The notes under the pieces: model-generated | Database searches by the model: none | What the model saw: the letters and a program-made list of their open reading frames with translations, nothing else | Told to the model about the DNA's origin: nothing | Source of the DNA: Caryophanales bacterium UBA1427 | Lineage (GTDB): Bacteria; Bacillota_I; Bacilli_A; ML615J-28; CAG-313 | Length of the DNA: 27,316 nucleotides | Direction of reading: 5' to 3' | Assembly: GCA_002329485.1 (NCBI GenBank) | Contig: DCTZ01000030.1 | Span: 23,624 to 50,939 of the forward strand | Made by a program: the position numbers and the translations under genes | Shown here: in pieces, positions 8,411 to 14,869 of the stretch | How the letters are laid out: the number at the start of each line of letters is the position of its first letter | Numbering within the stretch: the stretch's first letter is position 1

Positions 8411-8508
8411 GTCAAAAAAAATTGGTTTGTTGTACCATGCAGTATTTCTTAAGACTTTTTGGCCAAATTATGATAAAATAATGTCAATATCGGATGGAGA
8501 ATACTGAC

Positions 8509-9411
8509 ATGAAACATTATTTTGTTATAAACCCAATAGCAGGCAAAGCCAATCAAACCGAATCTTTGTCACAGGAAATCAAACAGGCCTTCGAAAAATA
8601 TTCCGGACAATACGAAATTTATGTGTCCCAAGCCCCGGGGGATGCCGAAAGGTATGTTCGGGAAAAAGTCAGCACCGAACCGGGCGAAAAGACCTTTTAT
8701 GCCTGCGGGGGAGACGGCACGACTTTCGAGGTGGCCAACGGTCTAATCGGAGCACCAAATGTCCATTTGGGTGTCATTGCCATCGGTTCCTGCAACGACC
8801 TTCTCAAAAACTTCCCGGAATTCGATTTTCTTTCTGTCGAAAGAGCGATTAACGGCAGCCACAAAATGCTCGATGTCCTGAAGGTAAATGACCGTTATTC
8901 GGTGAATGTCATCAATATCGGTTTTGATGCCCGGACGAATGCCGACTGCTGCAATTACAAAAAACGAATCAAAAAAATCAAAACCGCTTATAACCTGGCC
9001 ATTGTTAAAAACTTAATCACCAAAATGTCCCGTAAAATTATCGTAACCGGCGATGGGAAGCCTTTTTTTGACGGGAAGATGTTGCTGGCTACTTTTGCCA
9101 ACGGTGCGTTTTACGGAGGCGGTTATAAATGCGCTCCCAATGCCCTGGTCGATGACGGTTTAATGGAAATGACCGTTGTTCGGGCGGTTTCGCGGTTTAA
9201 GTTTATTTCCTTTATTAAATATTATAAAGACGGTAGTTACATAAATAATCCGAAACTAACCGATGTCATCGCGTATCGCCGGGCTCAAAAGGTCGTCATA
9301 GAAGCCGAAAAACCGTTTGAGGTTTGCATTGACGGCGAAAACTATCTGTGGCAGCGGGTGGAAATCGAAATTCTCAATAAGCAATTATCGTTTGTTTTGC
9401 CGCGGATTTAA
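8509..9411 (+). CDS. Diacylglycerol kinase family lipid kinase
   Basis: Soluble or membrane-associated enzyme predicted to phosphorylate diacylglycerol (DgkB type) or a related lipid, recycling it into phospholipid synthesis. It is 300 aa from ATG 8509, placed 9 bases after GGAG (8496-8499); ATG 8494 overlaps that RBS. Visible are the nucleotide-binding start YFVINPIAGK (residues 4-13), the kinase signature YACGGDGTTFEVANGL with GGDGT at 67-71, a CNDLLKNF segment, FANGAFYGGGYKCAPNALVDDG, and the C-terminal FEVCIDGE. Length fits the family. It is a single gene with its own terminator. YegS- and BmrU-like proteins share this fold, so the exact lipid is inferred. Confidence 0.88.
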   Translation: MKHYFVINPIAGKANQTESLSQEIKQAFEKYSGQYEIYVSQAPGDAERYVREKVSTEPGEKTFYACGGDGTTFEVANGLIGAPNVHLGVIAIGSCNDLLKNFPEFDFLSVERAINGSHKMLDVLKVNDRYSVNVINIGFDARTNADCCNYKKRIKKIKTAYNLAIVKNLITKMSRKIIVTGDGKPFFDGKMLLATFANGAFYGGGYKCAPNALVDDGLMEMTVVRAVSRFKFISFIKYYKDGSYINNPKLTDVIAYRRAQKVVIEAEKPFEVCIDGENYLWQRVEIEILNKQLSFVLPRI

Positions 9412-9442
9412 CTCAAAGAGAGTAAACTCTTTGAGTTTTTTT
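9411..9442 (+). terminator. Rho-independent terminator after the lipid kinase gene
   Basis: Perfect stem CTCAAAGAG (9412-9420) and CTCTTTGAG (9427-9435), loop AGTAAA, then TTTTTTT. It begins at the last base of the stop codon. Confidence 0.93.
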
Positions 9443-9451
9443 GTTTTCGGT

Positions 9452-9480
9452 TTGCCAAAATCACAAAATTGGACTATAAT
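9452..9480 (+). promoter_or_regulatory. Promoter of ung
   Basis: TTGCCA (9452-9457), 17-bp spacer, TATAAT (9475-9480). It lies directly after the preceding terminator and 25 bases before ATG 9506. Confidence 0.82.
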
Positions 9481-9505
9481 ATAGTTAATAACGGAGGTAA
9501 TAGTC

Positions 9506-10156
9506 ATGGTTAATTCATGGGAAGAATTGATTTTGCAGGAAACAAAGAAACCGTATTGGGATAAGTTAGCTACTTTTATTCAGGAAGAGGAAAAGCATTT
9601 TTTTGTTTTTCCGCCCCGCAGTTACCGGTTTATGGCTTTGGAACTTACACCTTTAGATAAAGTAAAGGTCGTAATATTGGGACAAGATCCTTATCCCGGT
9701 TATGGTCAGGCTAACGGACTTGCCTTTTCGGTCAACCGAGGAATCGAAATTCCCAGAAGTTTACAAAACATTTTTCAGGAAATGATTAATGATGTCCATA
9801 TCCCTGTTCCCCATCACGGCGATTTGAGCTGTTTGGCCCGTCAGGGTGTCTTGCTTCTGAACACGGTGTTAAGTGTCCGCGAAGGTGCGCCGCTCAGTCA
9901 TGCGGATAAGGGGTGGGAACATTTCACCGACGAGGTCATCAAAACCCTTAACGAACAGAATCGCAAAATCGTTTTTATGCTTTGGGGAAATAAAGCGATT
10001 GCGAAAAAGCATTTGCTGACCAATCCCAACCATTTGATCCTTACGGCACCGCACCCATCGCCTCTTTCGGCCAGTCGGGGTTTCTTTGGCTGCAGGCATT
10101 TTTCGCAGGCCAATGCTTTTCTGGGCGACCAAGCGATTGATTGGCGGATTATCTAA
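9506..10156 (+). CDS. ung: Uracil-DNA glycosylase (family 1)
   Basis: Removes uracil from DNA at the start of base-excision repair. All family-1 landmarks are present in 216 aa: GQDPYPG with the water-activating Asp61, the GLAFSV strand, LLNTVLSVREG, and the DNA-intercalation loop HPSPLSA starting at His183. The length fits (B. subtilis Ung is about 225 aa). A GGAGG RBS (9493-9497) lies 8 bases before the ATG. It has its own promoter and sits just before dacF with no clear terminator between, so read-through into the sporulation block is possible. Confidence 0.96.
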   Translation: MVNSWEELILQETKKPYWDKLATFIQEEEKHFFVFPPRSYRFMALELTPLDKVKVVILGQDPYPGYGQANGLAFSVNRGIEIPRSLQNIFQEMINDVHIPVPHHGDLSCLARQGVLLLNTVLSVREGAPLSHADKGWEHFTDEVIKTLNEQNRKIVFMLWGNKAIAKKHLLTNPNHLILTAPHPSPLSASRGFFGCRHFSQANAFLGDQAIDWRII

Positions 10157-10167
10157 GAACCCTCTTT

Positions 10168-10197
10168 GCATATTGATTGCCGCTTTTGAATAAAATG
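10168..10197 (+). promoter_or_regulatory. Possible forespore sigma-factor (F/G-like) promoter before dacF
   Basis: GCATA (10168-10172), 15-bp spacer, GAATAAAATG (10188-10197). These fit the B. subtilis sigma-F consensus (GYATA, then GGNNANANTR) with one mismatch in the -10, though the spacer is a base short and the leader would be only a few bases. A good sigma-A pair is not visible here. Speculative. Confidence 0.3.
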
Positions 10198-10211
10198 AAG
10201 TGGTGATTGAT

Positions 10212-11405
10212 ATGCGTTTTTTTATTTGCAAATTAAGATGGACCTTAAGGGTTTTATTGATAATAAGCTTGTTTGGTTTAAGCGGGATAAGTTGGAAAAT
10301 TGCTGTGGTGGGCGAAACCAATGTTCAAATCGATTTGGCTCCCCATTCCAAAAGCGCGATTTTGATTGAAGCAGAAACCGGTCAGGTTTTGTATGCCAAA
10401 GACCCCGATCTGAAACTTGCCCCGGCCAGCATGACGAAAATCATGACCTTAAAACTCATTTTCGATGCTTTGAAGCAGAAACGCATCAATCTTGACGATG
10501 TTGTGACGGCGTCGGAGTATGCGGCGGGGATGGGCGGATCGCAGATTTATTTGGGGGTCGGGGAGCAAATGTCCGTGCGCGATTTATTGAAAAGCGTCGG
10601 CATTGCTTCGGCTAACGATGCGGCGGTGGCGTTGAGCGAAAAAATCAGCGGCAGCGAGGCGAACTTTGTCCAAATGATGAACAACGAAGCCAAAAAAATG
10701 GGACTGAAAAATACCGTGTTTCAAAATGCCACGGGGCTGCCGGAACATAACCATTATTCGACTTGCCGGGATATGGCGATTATGTCGCAAAAACTTTTGG
10801 CGGAACACGGTCCCGAAGTCTTGGCGCTGACGTCGCAATACGAAGACTATATCCGGGTCGGAACCGACAAACAGTTTTGGCTGGTCAATACCAACAAATT
10901 GGTCAAACATGTTCCCGGTGTGGACGGTCTGAAAACCGGCTGGACCGAGGAAGCGGGCTACTGCCTCACCGCTACCATGTCCAAAGACGGTATGCGGGTA
11001 ATTTCGGTGGTCATGGCCGCTCCGAGCGTAAACGAACGAACCCAGGATACGATGGCATTATTAAATTATGCTTTTGCCAATTTCGAAAAAGAAACCGTTT
11101 TGCCCAAGGGCACCGTGGTCGAAACCATTGACAATGTGCTGTTGGAACCTCATCGGATCAATGTCGTAACGGGCGAGGATTTGGTGCGCATCCGAAACAA
11201 AAACCAAGAAGCAGAACCCATCAAATGGATTTATAACATCGATTACAAAGCGGTAAACGATTTGAAAAACCTAAATATCGGTTCGGCCAAAGCGTATTCC
11301 GGGGAAACGGTGGTCGACGAAGTGCCTTTGCATCTGGAAATCGAAAGTTCCCGAGCTTCGTTTTTCAGTATTTTCCGGGAAATTCTTAAAAAAATCTTCG
11401 CTTAA
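10212..11405 (+). CDS. dacF: D-alanyl-D-alanine carboxypeptidase (PBP5/DacF type)
   Basis: Penicillin-binding carboxypeptidase that removes the terminal D-Ala from peptidoglycan stem peptides outside the membrane. From ATG 10212 it is 397 aa: a signal or anchor helix (about residues 11-32), the S-x-x-K motif PASMTK (Ser73, Lys76), the SxN motif as SAN (133-135), KTG (241-243), a C-terminal beta domain, and an amphipathic tail (SFFSIFREILKKIFA) that would hold it to the membrane. The SD GGTGAT lies 4 bases before the ATG; GTG 10200 overlaps it. It sits directly before spoIIAA, as in B. subtilis, where DacF acts on forespore wall. A housekeeping DacA role cannot be excluded. Confidence 0.92.
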   Translation: MRFFICKLRWTLRVLLIISLFGLSGISWKIAVVGETNVQIDLAPHSKSAILIEAETGQVLYAKDPDLKLAPASMTKIMTLKLIFDALKQKRINLDDVVTASEYAAGMGGSQIYLGVGEQMSVRDLLKSVGIASANDAAVALSEKISGSEANFVQMMNNEAKKMGLKNTVFQNATGLPEHNHYSTCRDMAIMSQKLLAEHGPEVLALTSQYEDYIRVGTDKQFWLVNTNKLVKHVPGVDGLKTGWTEEAGYCLTATMSKDGMRVISVVMAAPSVNERTQDTMALLNYAFANFEKETVLPKGTVVETIDNVLLEPHRINVVTGEDLVRIRNKNQEAEPIKWIYNIDYKAVNDLKNLNIGSAKAYSGETVVDEVPLHLEIESSRASFFSIFREILKKIFA

Positions 11406-11542
11406 ATGCCAAAAAAAACGGGCGAAAGACAAAGAAAGACTTTCTTTTGTGGTCTTCAACAAGAAGGATAAAATTTATTTATGCTTGTCCCTGTCTTGTT
11501 TTGACTATGATTGTCGAAGGTCTTTTTTTTCTTTTTTTTCAG

Positions 11543-11551
11543 TGCTAAAAT
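11543..11551 (+). promoter_or_regulatory. Candidate extended -10 promoter of the spoIIA operon
   Basis: TGC-TAAAAT (11543-11551) follows a 20-base pyrimidine tract (11521-11540, T8-C-T8 core) and sits 16 bases before the spoIIAA start. There is no convincing -35 and no sigma-H -10 (RNNGAATWW) in the gap, although sigma-H drives this operon in B. subtilis. The rest of the 162-base dacF-spoIIAA gap contains only an A/T-rich hairpin near 11425-11456 without a T tail. Confidence 0.35.
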
Positions 11552-11567
11552 GGGTATGGTGATAAAG

Positions 11568-11918
11568 ATGGGATTACAAGTGCAAATGGCAATTCGAAGA
11601 AATACCCTTTATATTCGTCTTAACGGAGAATTGGATCAGGCCAGTTCGACCGGATTAAAGATCCGAGTCAGCGAAATCGTCAATAAATACTACATCCGAA
11701 ACATCATTCTCAATTGCCAGAAACTAAACTTCATGGACAGCAGCGGCATCGGATTTATCATCGGCCGTTACAGTCAAATCCGGGTTAGAAAAGGCAAAAT
11801 TGTTTTATGCGAAATGAACGATATCGTGGAACGGATTTTCAATTTATCGGGTCTTAAAAAAATCTGCCAGGTTGCTTCTTGTGAAGAAGAAGCGGAAGGC
11901 TTTTTGGAGGTAGCGTAA
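11568..11918 (+). CDS. spoIIAA: Anti-sigma-F factor antagonist SpoIIAA
   Basis: STAS-domain switch protein. The unphosphorylated form binds SpoIIAB and frees sigma-F in the forespore; SpoIIAB inactivates it by phosphorylation. From ATG 11568 it is 116 aa, close to B. subtilis (117), and begins MGLQVQM with RLNGELDQ at residues 17-24. The phosphorylation motif FMDSSGIGFIIGRY is intact, with Ser58 at the same position as in B. subtilis. The SD GGTGAT (11558-11563) sits 4 bases upstream. Reading from 11511 would translate the upstream T tract as a run of Phe, which is implausible. The stop overlaps the spoIIAB start by one base. Confidence 0.96.
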   Translation: MGLQVQMAIRRNTLYIRLNGELDQASSTGLKIRVSEIVNKYYIRNIILNCQKLNFMDSSGIGFIIGRYSQIRVRKGKIVLCEMNDIVERIFNLSGLKKICQVASCEEEAEGFLEVA

Positions 11919-12343
11919 TGCACAATGAAATGAAAACCAGTTTTTTGGCAAAGTCCGAAAATGTAATTTATGCGCGGACGATTGCAGTGGGATTTTTACT
12001 CAATTTAAATTTGGAAATGGGGGTGCTTAATGAAATCAAAACCGTGATTTCCGAAGCTGTGACCAATGCGATTGTGCACGGTTACGGGAGTGACCCTAGC
12101 GAATGGGTGCATTTGAACATGAAATACGACGACGAAGCAATCGAAATGGAAGTCATTGACTACGGCATTGGGATTGAAGACGTGGAAAAAGCGAAAGAAC
12201 CTTTGTATTCGACCAAAGTCGATGAAGAACGGGCGGGACTCGGTTTTACCATTATGGAAGTCTTCACCGATCGGCTCGATGTGATTTCTTCTTTGGGCCG
12301 GGGAACCACGGTGAAAATGAAGAAAAAATATTATGCCAAATAA
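11918..12343 (+). CDS. spoIIAB: Anti-sigma-F factor / serine kinase SpoIIAB
   Basis: Dimeric GHKL-fold kinase that holds sigma-F inactive and phosphorylates SpoIIAA. In 141 aa it shows the N-box EAVTNAIVHGY, the G1 box DYGIGIED, an ATP-lid region ending LYSTK, and the G2 box GLGFTIM. These follow B. subtilis SpoIIAB closely (146 aa). The N-terminal YAR motif aligns with the region that contacts sigma-F. GGAGG lies 8 bases before the ATG, which overlaps the spoIIAA stop by one base; the 3' end overlaps sigF by 11 bases. Coupled translation would keep SpoIIAA, SpoIIAB and sigma-F in balance. Confidence 0.96.
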   Translation: MHNEMKTSFLAKSENVIYARTIAVGFLLNLNLEMGVLNEIKTVISEAVTNAIVHGYGSDPSEWVHLNMKYDDEAIEMEVIDYGIGIEDVEKAKEPLYSTKVDEERAGLGFTIMEVFTDRLDVISSLGRGTTVKMKKKYYAK

Positions 12344-12938
12344 GCAACCGGTTGATTTGGAAGAAGCGGTAATCGAACACCAGGGGCTGGTAAAATCTAT
12401 CGTTAAGCGATTTTCGGTCAGCGCTTTCGACCGGGATGATTTAATGCAGGCAGGGTTTATGGGTTTAATCGATGCTTTAAGGGGTTTTGACCCCGCCAAA
12501 GGCTATGCTTTCAGCACTTATGCGACACCTTTTATTTTGGGAGCAATCAGAAAAGAATTAATCAGCCACCGCCTGGTACCGATTAGTCGGCATTTTCGCC
12601 AGATTGTCAAAAAAGTGCAATCGTCCTCGCCCCTGCTTTCCTTGGAAGATTTGGCTCTGAGTTGCGAAACTACCCCGGAAAACATCGTCCTAGCTTTGAA
12701 CTACCAATCTCATGTAATACCCCTGGATGAAGAACGATTGGAAGAAATTCCTTACTATGGGGACTGGACGGTATCGTTAAAAGAAGAACTTGCCGGTTTT
12801 TCCGCAGAAAACCGCCAAATCTTTCAACTGAATTTTTTCCGCCACAGGACGCAAAAGCAAATCGCGAAAATTATGGGAATCAGTCAAGCAAGCGTCAGTC
12901 GCCGGTTGCAAAAAATGGTTTCTCTGTTGGTTAAATGA
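12333..12938 (+). CDS. sigF: RNA polymerase sporulation sigma factor SigF (compact form)
   Basis: Forespore sigma factor of the sigma-70 family. Region 2 is clear (DDLMQAGFMGLIDALRGFD, then FSTYATPFILGAIRKEL). Region 3 follows (VPISRHFRQIVKKVQ and a SLEDLALSCETTPENIVLAL helix pair), and region 4 holds the helix-turn-helix QKQIAKIMGISQASVSRRL. At 201 aa it is clearly shorter than B. subtilis SigF (255), mostly through a shorter N-terminus and a shorter region 3-4 linker. Position after spoIIAB identifies it as sigma-F rather than sigma-G, although the domain sequence fits either. No strong RBS precedes ATG 12333; translation is probably coupled to spoIIAB. A terminator follows at 12963. Confidence 0.93.
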   Translation: MPNKQPVDLEEAVIEHQGLVKSIVKRFSVSAFDRDDLMQAGFMGLIDALRGFDPAKGYAFSTYATPFILGAIRKELISHRLVPISRHFRQIVKKVQSSSPLLSLEDLALSCETTPENIVLALNYQSHVIPLDEERLEEIPYYGDWTVSLKEELAGFSAENRQIFQLNFFRHRTQKQIAKIMGISQASVSRRLQKMVSLLVK

Positions 12939-12962
12939 TTTTGTTTATTGTTATTTTAAAAG

Positions 12963-13013
12963 AAAAACGCATTACGGAGGCAATTTGCCTGGCACCGATA
13001 ATGCGTTTTTTTT
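12963..13013 (+). terminator. Strong terminator between sigF and spoVAC
   Basis: Perfect 12-bp outer stem AAAAACGCATTA (12963-12974) with TAATGCGTTTTT (12999-13010), a small inner AGGC/GCCT helix in the 24-nt loop, and eight Ts from 13006. It separates the spoIIA genes from the spoVA genes. A TTG-initiated extension of spoVAC would run through this hairpin and is rejected. Confidence 0.9.
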
Positions 13014-13056
13014 GAATATTTTTGCCAAATCAACCAAAAATAACAATGGTGATATT

Positions 13057-13494
13057 GTGGAAAAACAGATTTATCAAAAAGTCTTAAACAACACAAAAGT
13101 GAAGCGACCCGTCGTCAAAAACAGTTTGCAGGCCTTTTTGGTCGGCGGGATTATCGCTTTGCTCGGTCAGGCTTTGCTTGATTTCTATCAACTTGTCGTG
13201 AATTTGGAAGAAAAAGTGGCAACCAGTCTGATGTCGATAACTTTGGTGTTTTTGGCTTCGCTTCTGACGGGACTGGGAATCTACGACCGAATCGGACAGT
13301 TTGCGGGGGCGGGGTCGATTATCCCGATTACCGGTTTTTCCAATTCGATGACTTCGGCCGCGCTCGAAAGCAAAAGCGAAGGAATCGTTTTGGGAATCAT
13401 GACCAATATGTTTAAATTGGCGGGAGCGGTCATCGTGGCGGGCATTGTCAGTGCTTTTTTCAGCGCAACCCTGATTTATTTGTTTTCGAGGTGA
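13057..13494 (+). CDS. spoVAC: Stage V sporulation protein AC
   Basis: Inner-membrane component of the SpoVA channel that loads calcium-dipicolinate into the forespore and releases it on germination; B. subtilis SpoVAC acts as a mechanosensitive channel. From GTG 13057 it is 145 aa (B. subtilis about 150), with the SD GGTGAT (13048-13053) 3 bases upstream. Three to four hydrophobic segments are visible: FLVGGIIALLGQALLDFY, SLMSITLVFLASLLTGLG, a GAGSIIPITGFSNSMTSAA loop typical of SpoVAC/AE, and a C-terminal membrane helix. It shares the PITGFSNS / PISSFGHS pattern with SpoVAEb in the same cluster. The stop touches the spoVAD RBS. Confidence 0.95.
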   Translation: MEKQIYQKVLNNTKVKRPVVKNSLQAFLVGGIIALLGQALLDFYQLVVNLEEKVATSLMSITLVFLASLLTGLGIYDRIGQFAGAGSIIPITGFSNSMTSAALESKSEGIVLGIMTNMFKLAGAVIVAGIVSAFFSATLIYLFSR

Positions 13495-13498
13495 TGGA

Positions 13499-14506
13499 AT
13501 GCGTAAAGTCGGTAAGCAAAGTATCGTTTTTGACAATGTTTATCTGAAAAGTTCCTCCGCCGTCGTGGGACCTTTGGAAATGCAAGGGCCCCTCGCCAAA
13601 TATTTCGATGCCCATTACGACAATTTGTATTGCGAAAAACAAAACTGGGAACAGGCGGAAATGCAGCTTTTCACGGATGCCTTGGATATCGCCTTGGTCA
13701 AAGGAAACCTTACCCCTGATGAAATCGATTTGATTTTTGCGGGGGATTTGAACAACCAAATCACCGTGGCCAATTACTCCTTGCGCGATTATTCGATTCC
13801 CTATGTCGGAGTCTACGGAGCCTGCTCCACTAGTACTTTAAGTCTGATCAACGGAGCCTGCCTCTTGGACGGAGGTTTTGGCAGGTATATCATGTGTGCC
13901 ACCAGTTCCCATAATGCTACCAGCGAACGGCAGTTTCGTTACCCAACCGAATACGGAGGGCAAAAACCGGATTCGATAACCTTTACCGTTACTGGAGCGG
14001 GAGCGGGCATTTTAACCCGCCAAATTACCGATGTCCGTCTAACGAAAGCAACCGTCGGAATCGTTGTCGATTCGGGTACGACCGATTCCTTGGATATGGG
14101 ACGGTCCATGGCTCCGGCGGCTCTGCAAACCCTCAAAGCCCATTTGGAAGACTTTCAGGAAGACTTAAACAGCTTCGATTTGATTTTGACGGGGGATTTG
14201 TCGACTTACGGCGCCAAAACTTTAAAAGAATTGGCCCGGGAATTTAAAATTGAACTTGGCAACAATTATCATGATTGCGGGATGCTGGTGTACGATTTGG
14301 ATAATCAGCCGGTGTTTGCGGGAGGAAGCGGCTGTGCCTGTGCGGCGGTAGTCATGTACGGTTATGTGGTTAAGCAAATGCTTGCCGGGCGGCTAAATAA
14401 AGTTTTGATTATTGCCACAGGTGCGCTCCTTAATCCGATTATGGTTGCGCAAAAAGAAACAATACCGGGAATTGCCCACGCCGTTGTTTTGGAAAGGGTG
14501 AAATAA
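13499..14506 (+). CDS. spoVAD: Stage V sporulation protein AD
   Basis: Thiolase-fold SpoVA protein that binds dipicolinic acid and is needed for its uptake into spores. It is 335 aa, close to B. subtilis SpoVAD (338). It begins with KVGKQSIVFDNVYLKSSSAVVGP-type residues, keeps the Cys-containing VYGACSTSTLSL (Cys109), and has CATSSHNATSERQFRYPTEY, FTVTGAGAG and DLILTGDLSTYGAK, all typical of the family. GAGGTGAT at the end of spoVAC is the RBS for ATG 13499. The stop overlaps the spoVAEb start by one base, so expression is coupled. Confidence 0.97.
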   Translation: MRKVGKQSIVFDNVYLKSSSAVVGPLEMQGPLAKYFDAHYDNLYCEKQNWEQAEMQLFTDALDIALVKGNLTPDEIDLIFAGDLNNQITVANYSLRDYSIPYVGVYGACSTSTLSLINGACLLDGGFGRYIMCATSSHNATSERQFRYPTEYGGQKPDSITFTVTGAGAGILTRQITDVRLTKATVGIVVDSGTTDSLDMGRSMAPAALQTLKAHLEDFQEDLNSFDLILTGDLSTYGAKTLKELAREFKIELGNNYHDCGMLVYDLDNQPVFAGGSGCACAAVVMYGYVVKQMLAGRLNKVLIIATGALLNPIMVAQKETIPGIAHAVVLERVK

Positions 14507-14865
14507 TGAATTGGGTAGACTATTTGATGGCTTTTTTGGTGGGAGGCTTGATTTGCCTGATTGCCCAAATTTTGCTCGACTGTTTTCGCCTTTTGCCGGT
14601 CCATTTAGTTGTTTTGTTTGTGATAGTCGGATCTTTTTTGGAAATATTAAAGATTTACGATTGGCTGATTAAAATCGGCCGGGCCGGCGCCTTGGTGCCG
14701 ATATCGAGTTTCGGGCATTCGCTCACGCATGCGGCGCTTTTGGAAAGCGAAAAAATCGGGTATCTCGGAATTTTGACCGGTGTTTTCGATTTAACCGCCG
14801 GAGGAATTGCGAGCGCCATTTTGTTTGCTTTTATCATAGCTTTGGTGTTCAAACCGAAGGGTTGA
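14506..14865 (+). CDS. spoVAEB: Stage V sporulation protein AE (AEb type)
   Basis: Small membrane protein of the SpoVA complex, 119 aa, almost the length of B. subtilis SpoVAEb (116). Hydrophobic segments are seen at about residues 7-26, 33-48 and 84-115, with the family loop GAGALVPISSFGHSLTHAA-like stretch around residues 60-78 and LGILTGVFDLTAGGI after it. It follows spoVAD with a one-base overlap. The AEa partner, an unrelated soluble protein that lies next to AEb in B. subtilis, is not present: only 4 bases separate this gene from spoVAF. Confidence 0.95.
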   Translation: MNWVDYLMAFLVGGLICLIAQILLDCFRLLPVHLVVLFVIVGSFLEILKIYDWLIKIGRAGALVPISSFGHSLTHAALLESEKIGYLGILTGVFDLTAGGIASAILFAFIIALVFKPKG

Positions 14866-14869
14866 TGGT

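Noticed and set aside
11425..11456. Terminator after dacF
   Set aside because: An AAAGAAA/TTTCTTT hairpin exists, but no T run follows it and the stem is AT-rich.
11463..11471. Sigma-H promoter before spoIIAA
   Set aside because: GAAGGATAA fits the -35 form, but no RNNGAATWW lies at the required distance.
11511..11567. Upstream start for spoIIAA giving a run of phenylalanines
   Set aside because: It translates the T tract; the start at 11568 has an SD and aligns exactly with B. subtilis SpoIIAA.
12985..13056. TTG-initiated N-terminal extension of spoVAC
   Set aside because: It would run through the terminator hairpin and its T run, and adds residues absent from the family; GTG 13057 has an SD and gives the normal length.
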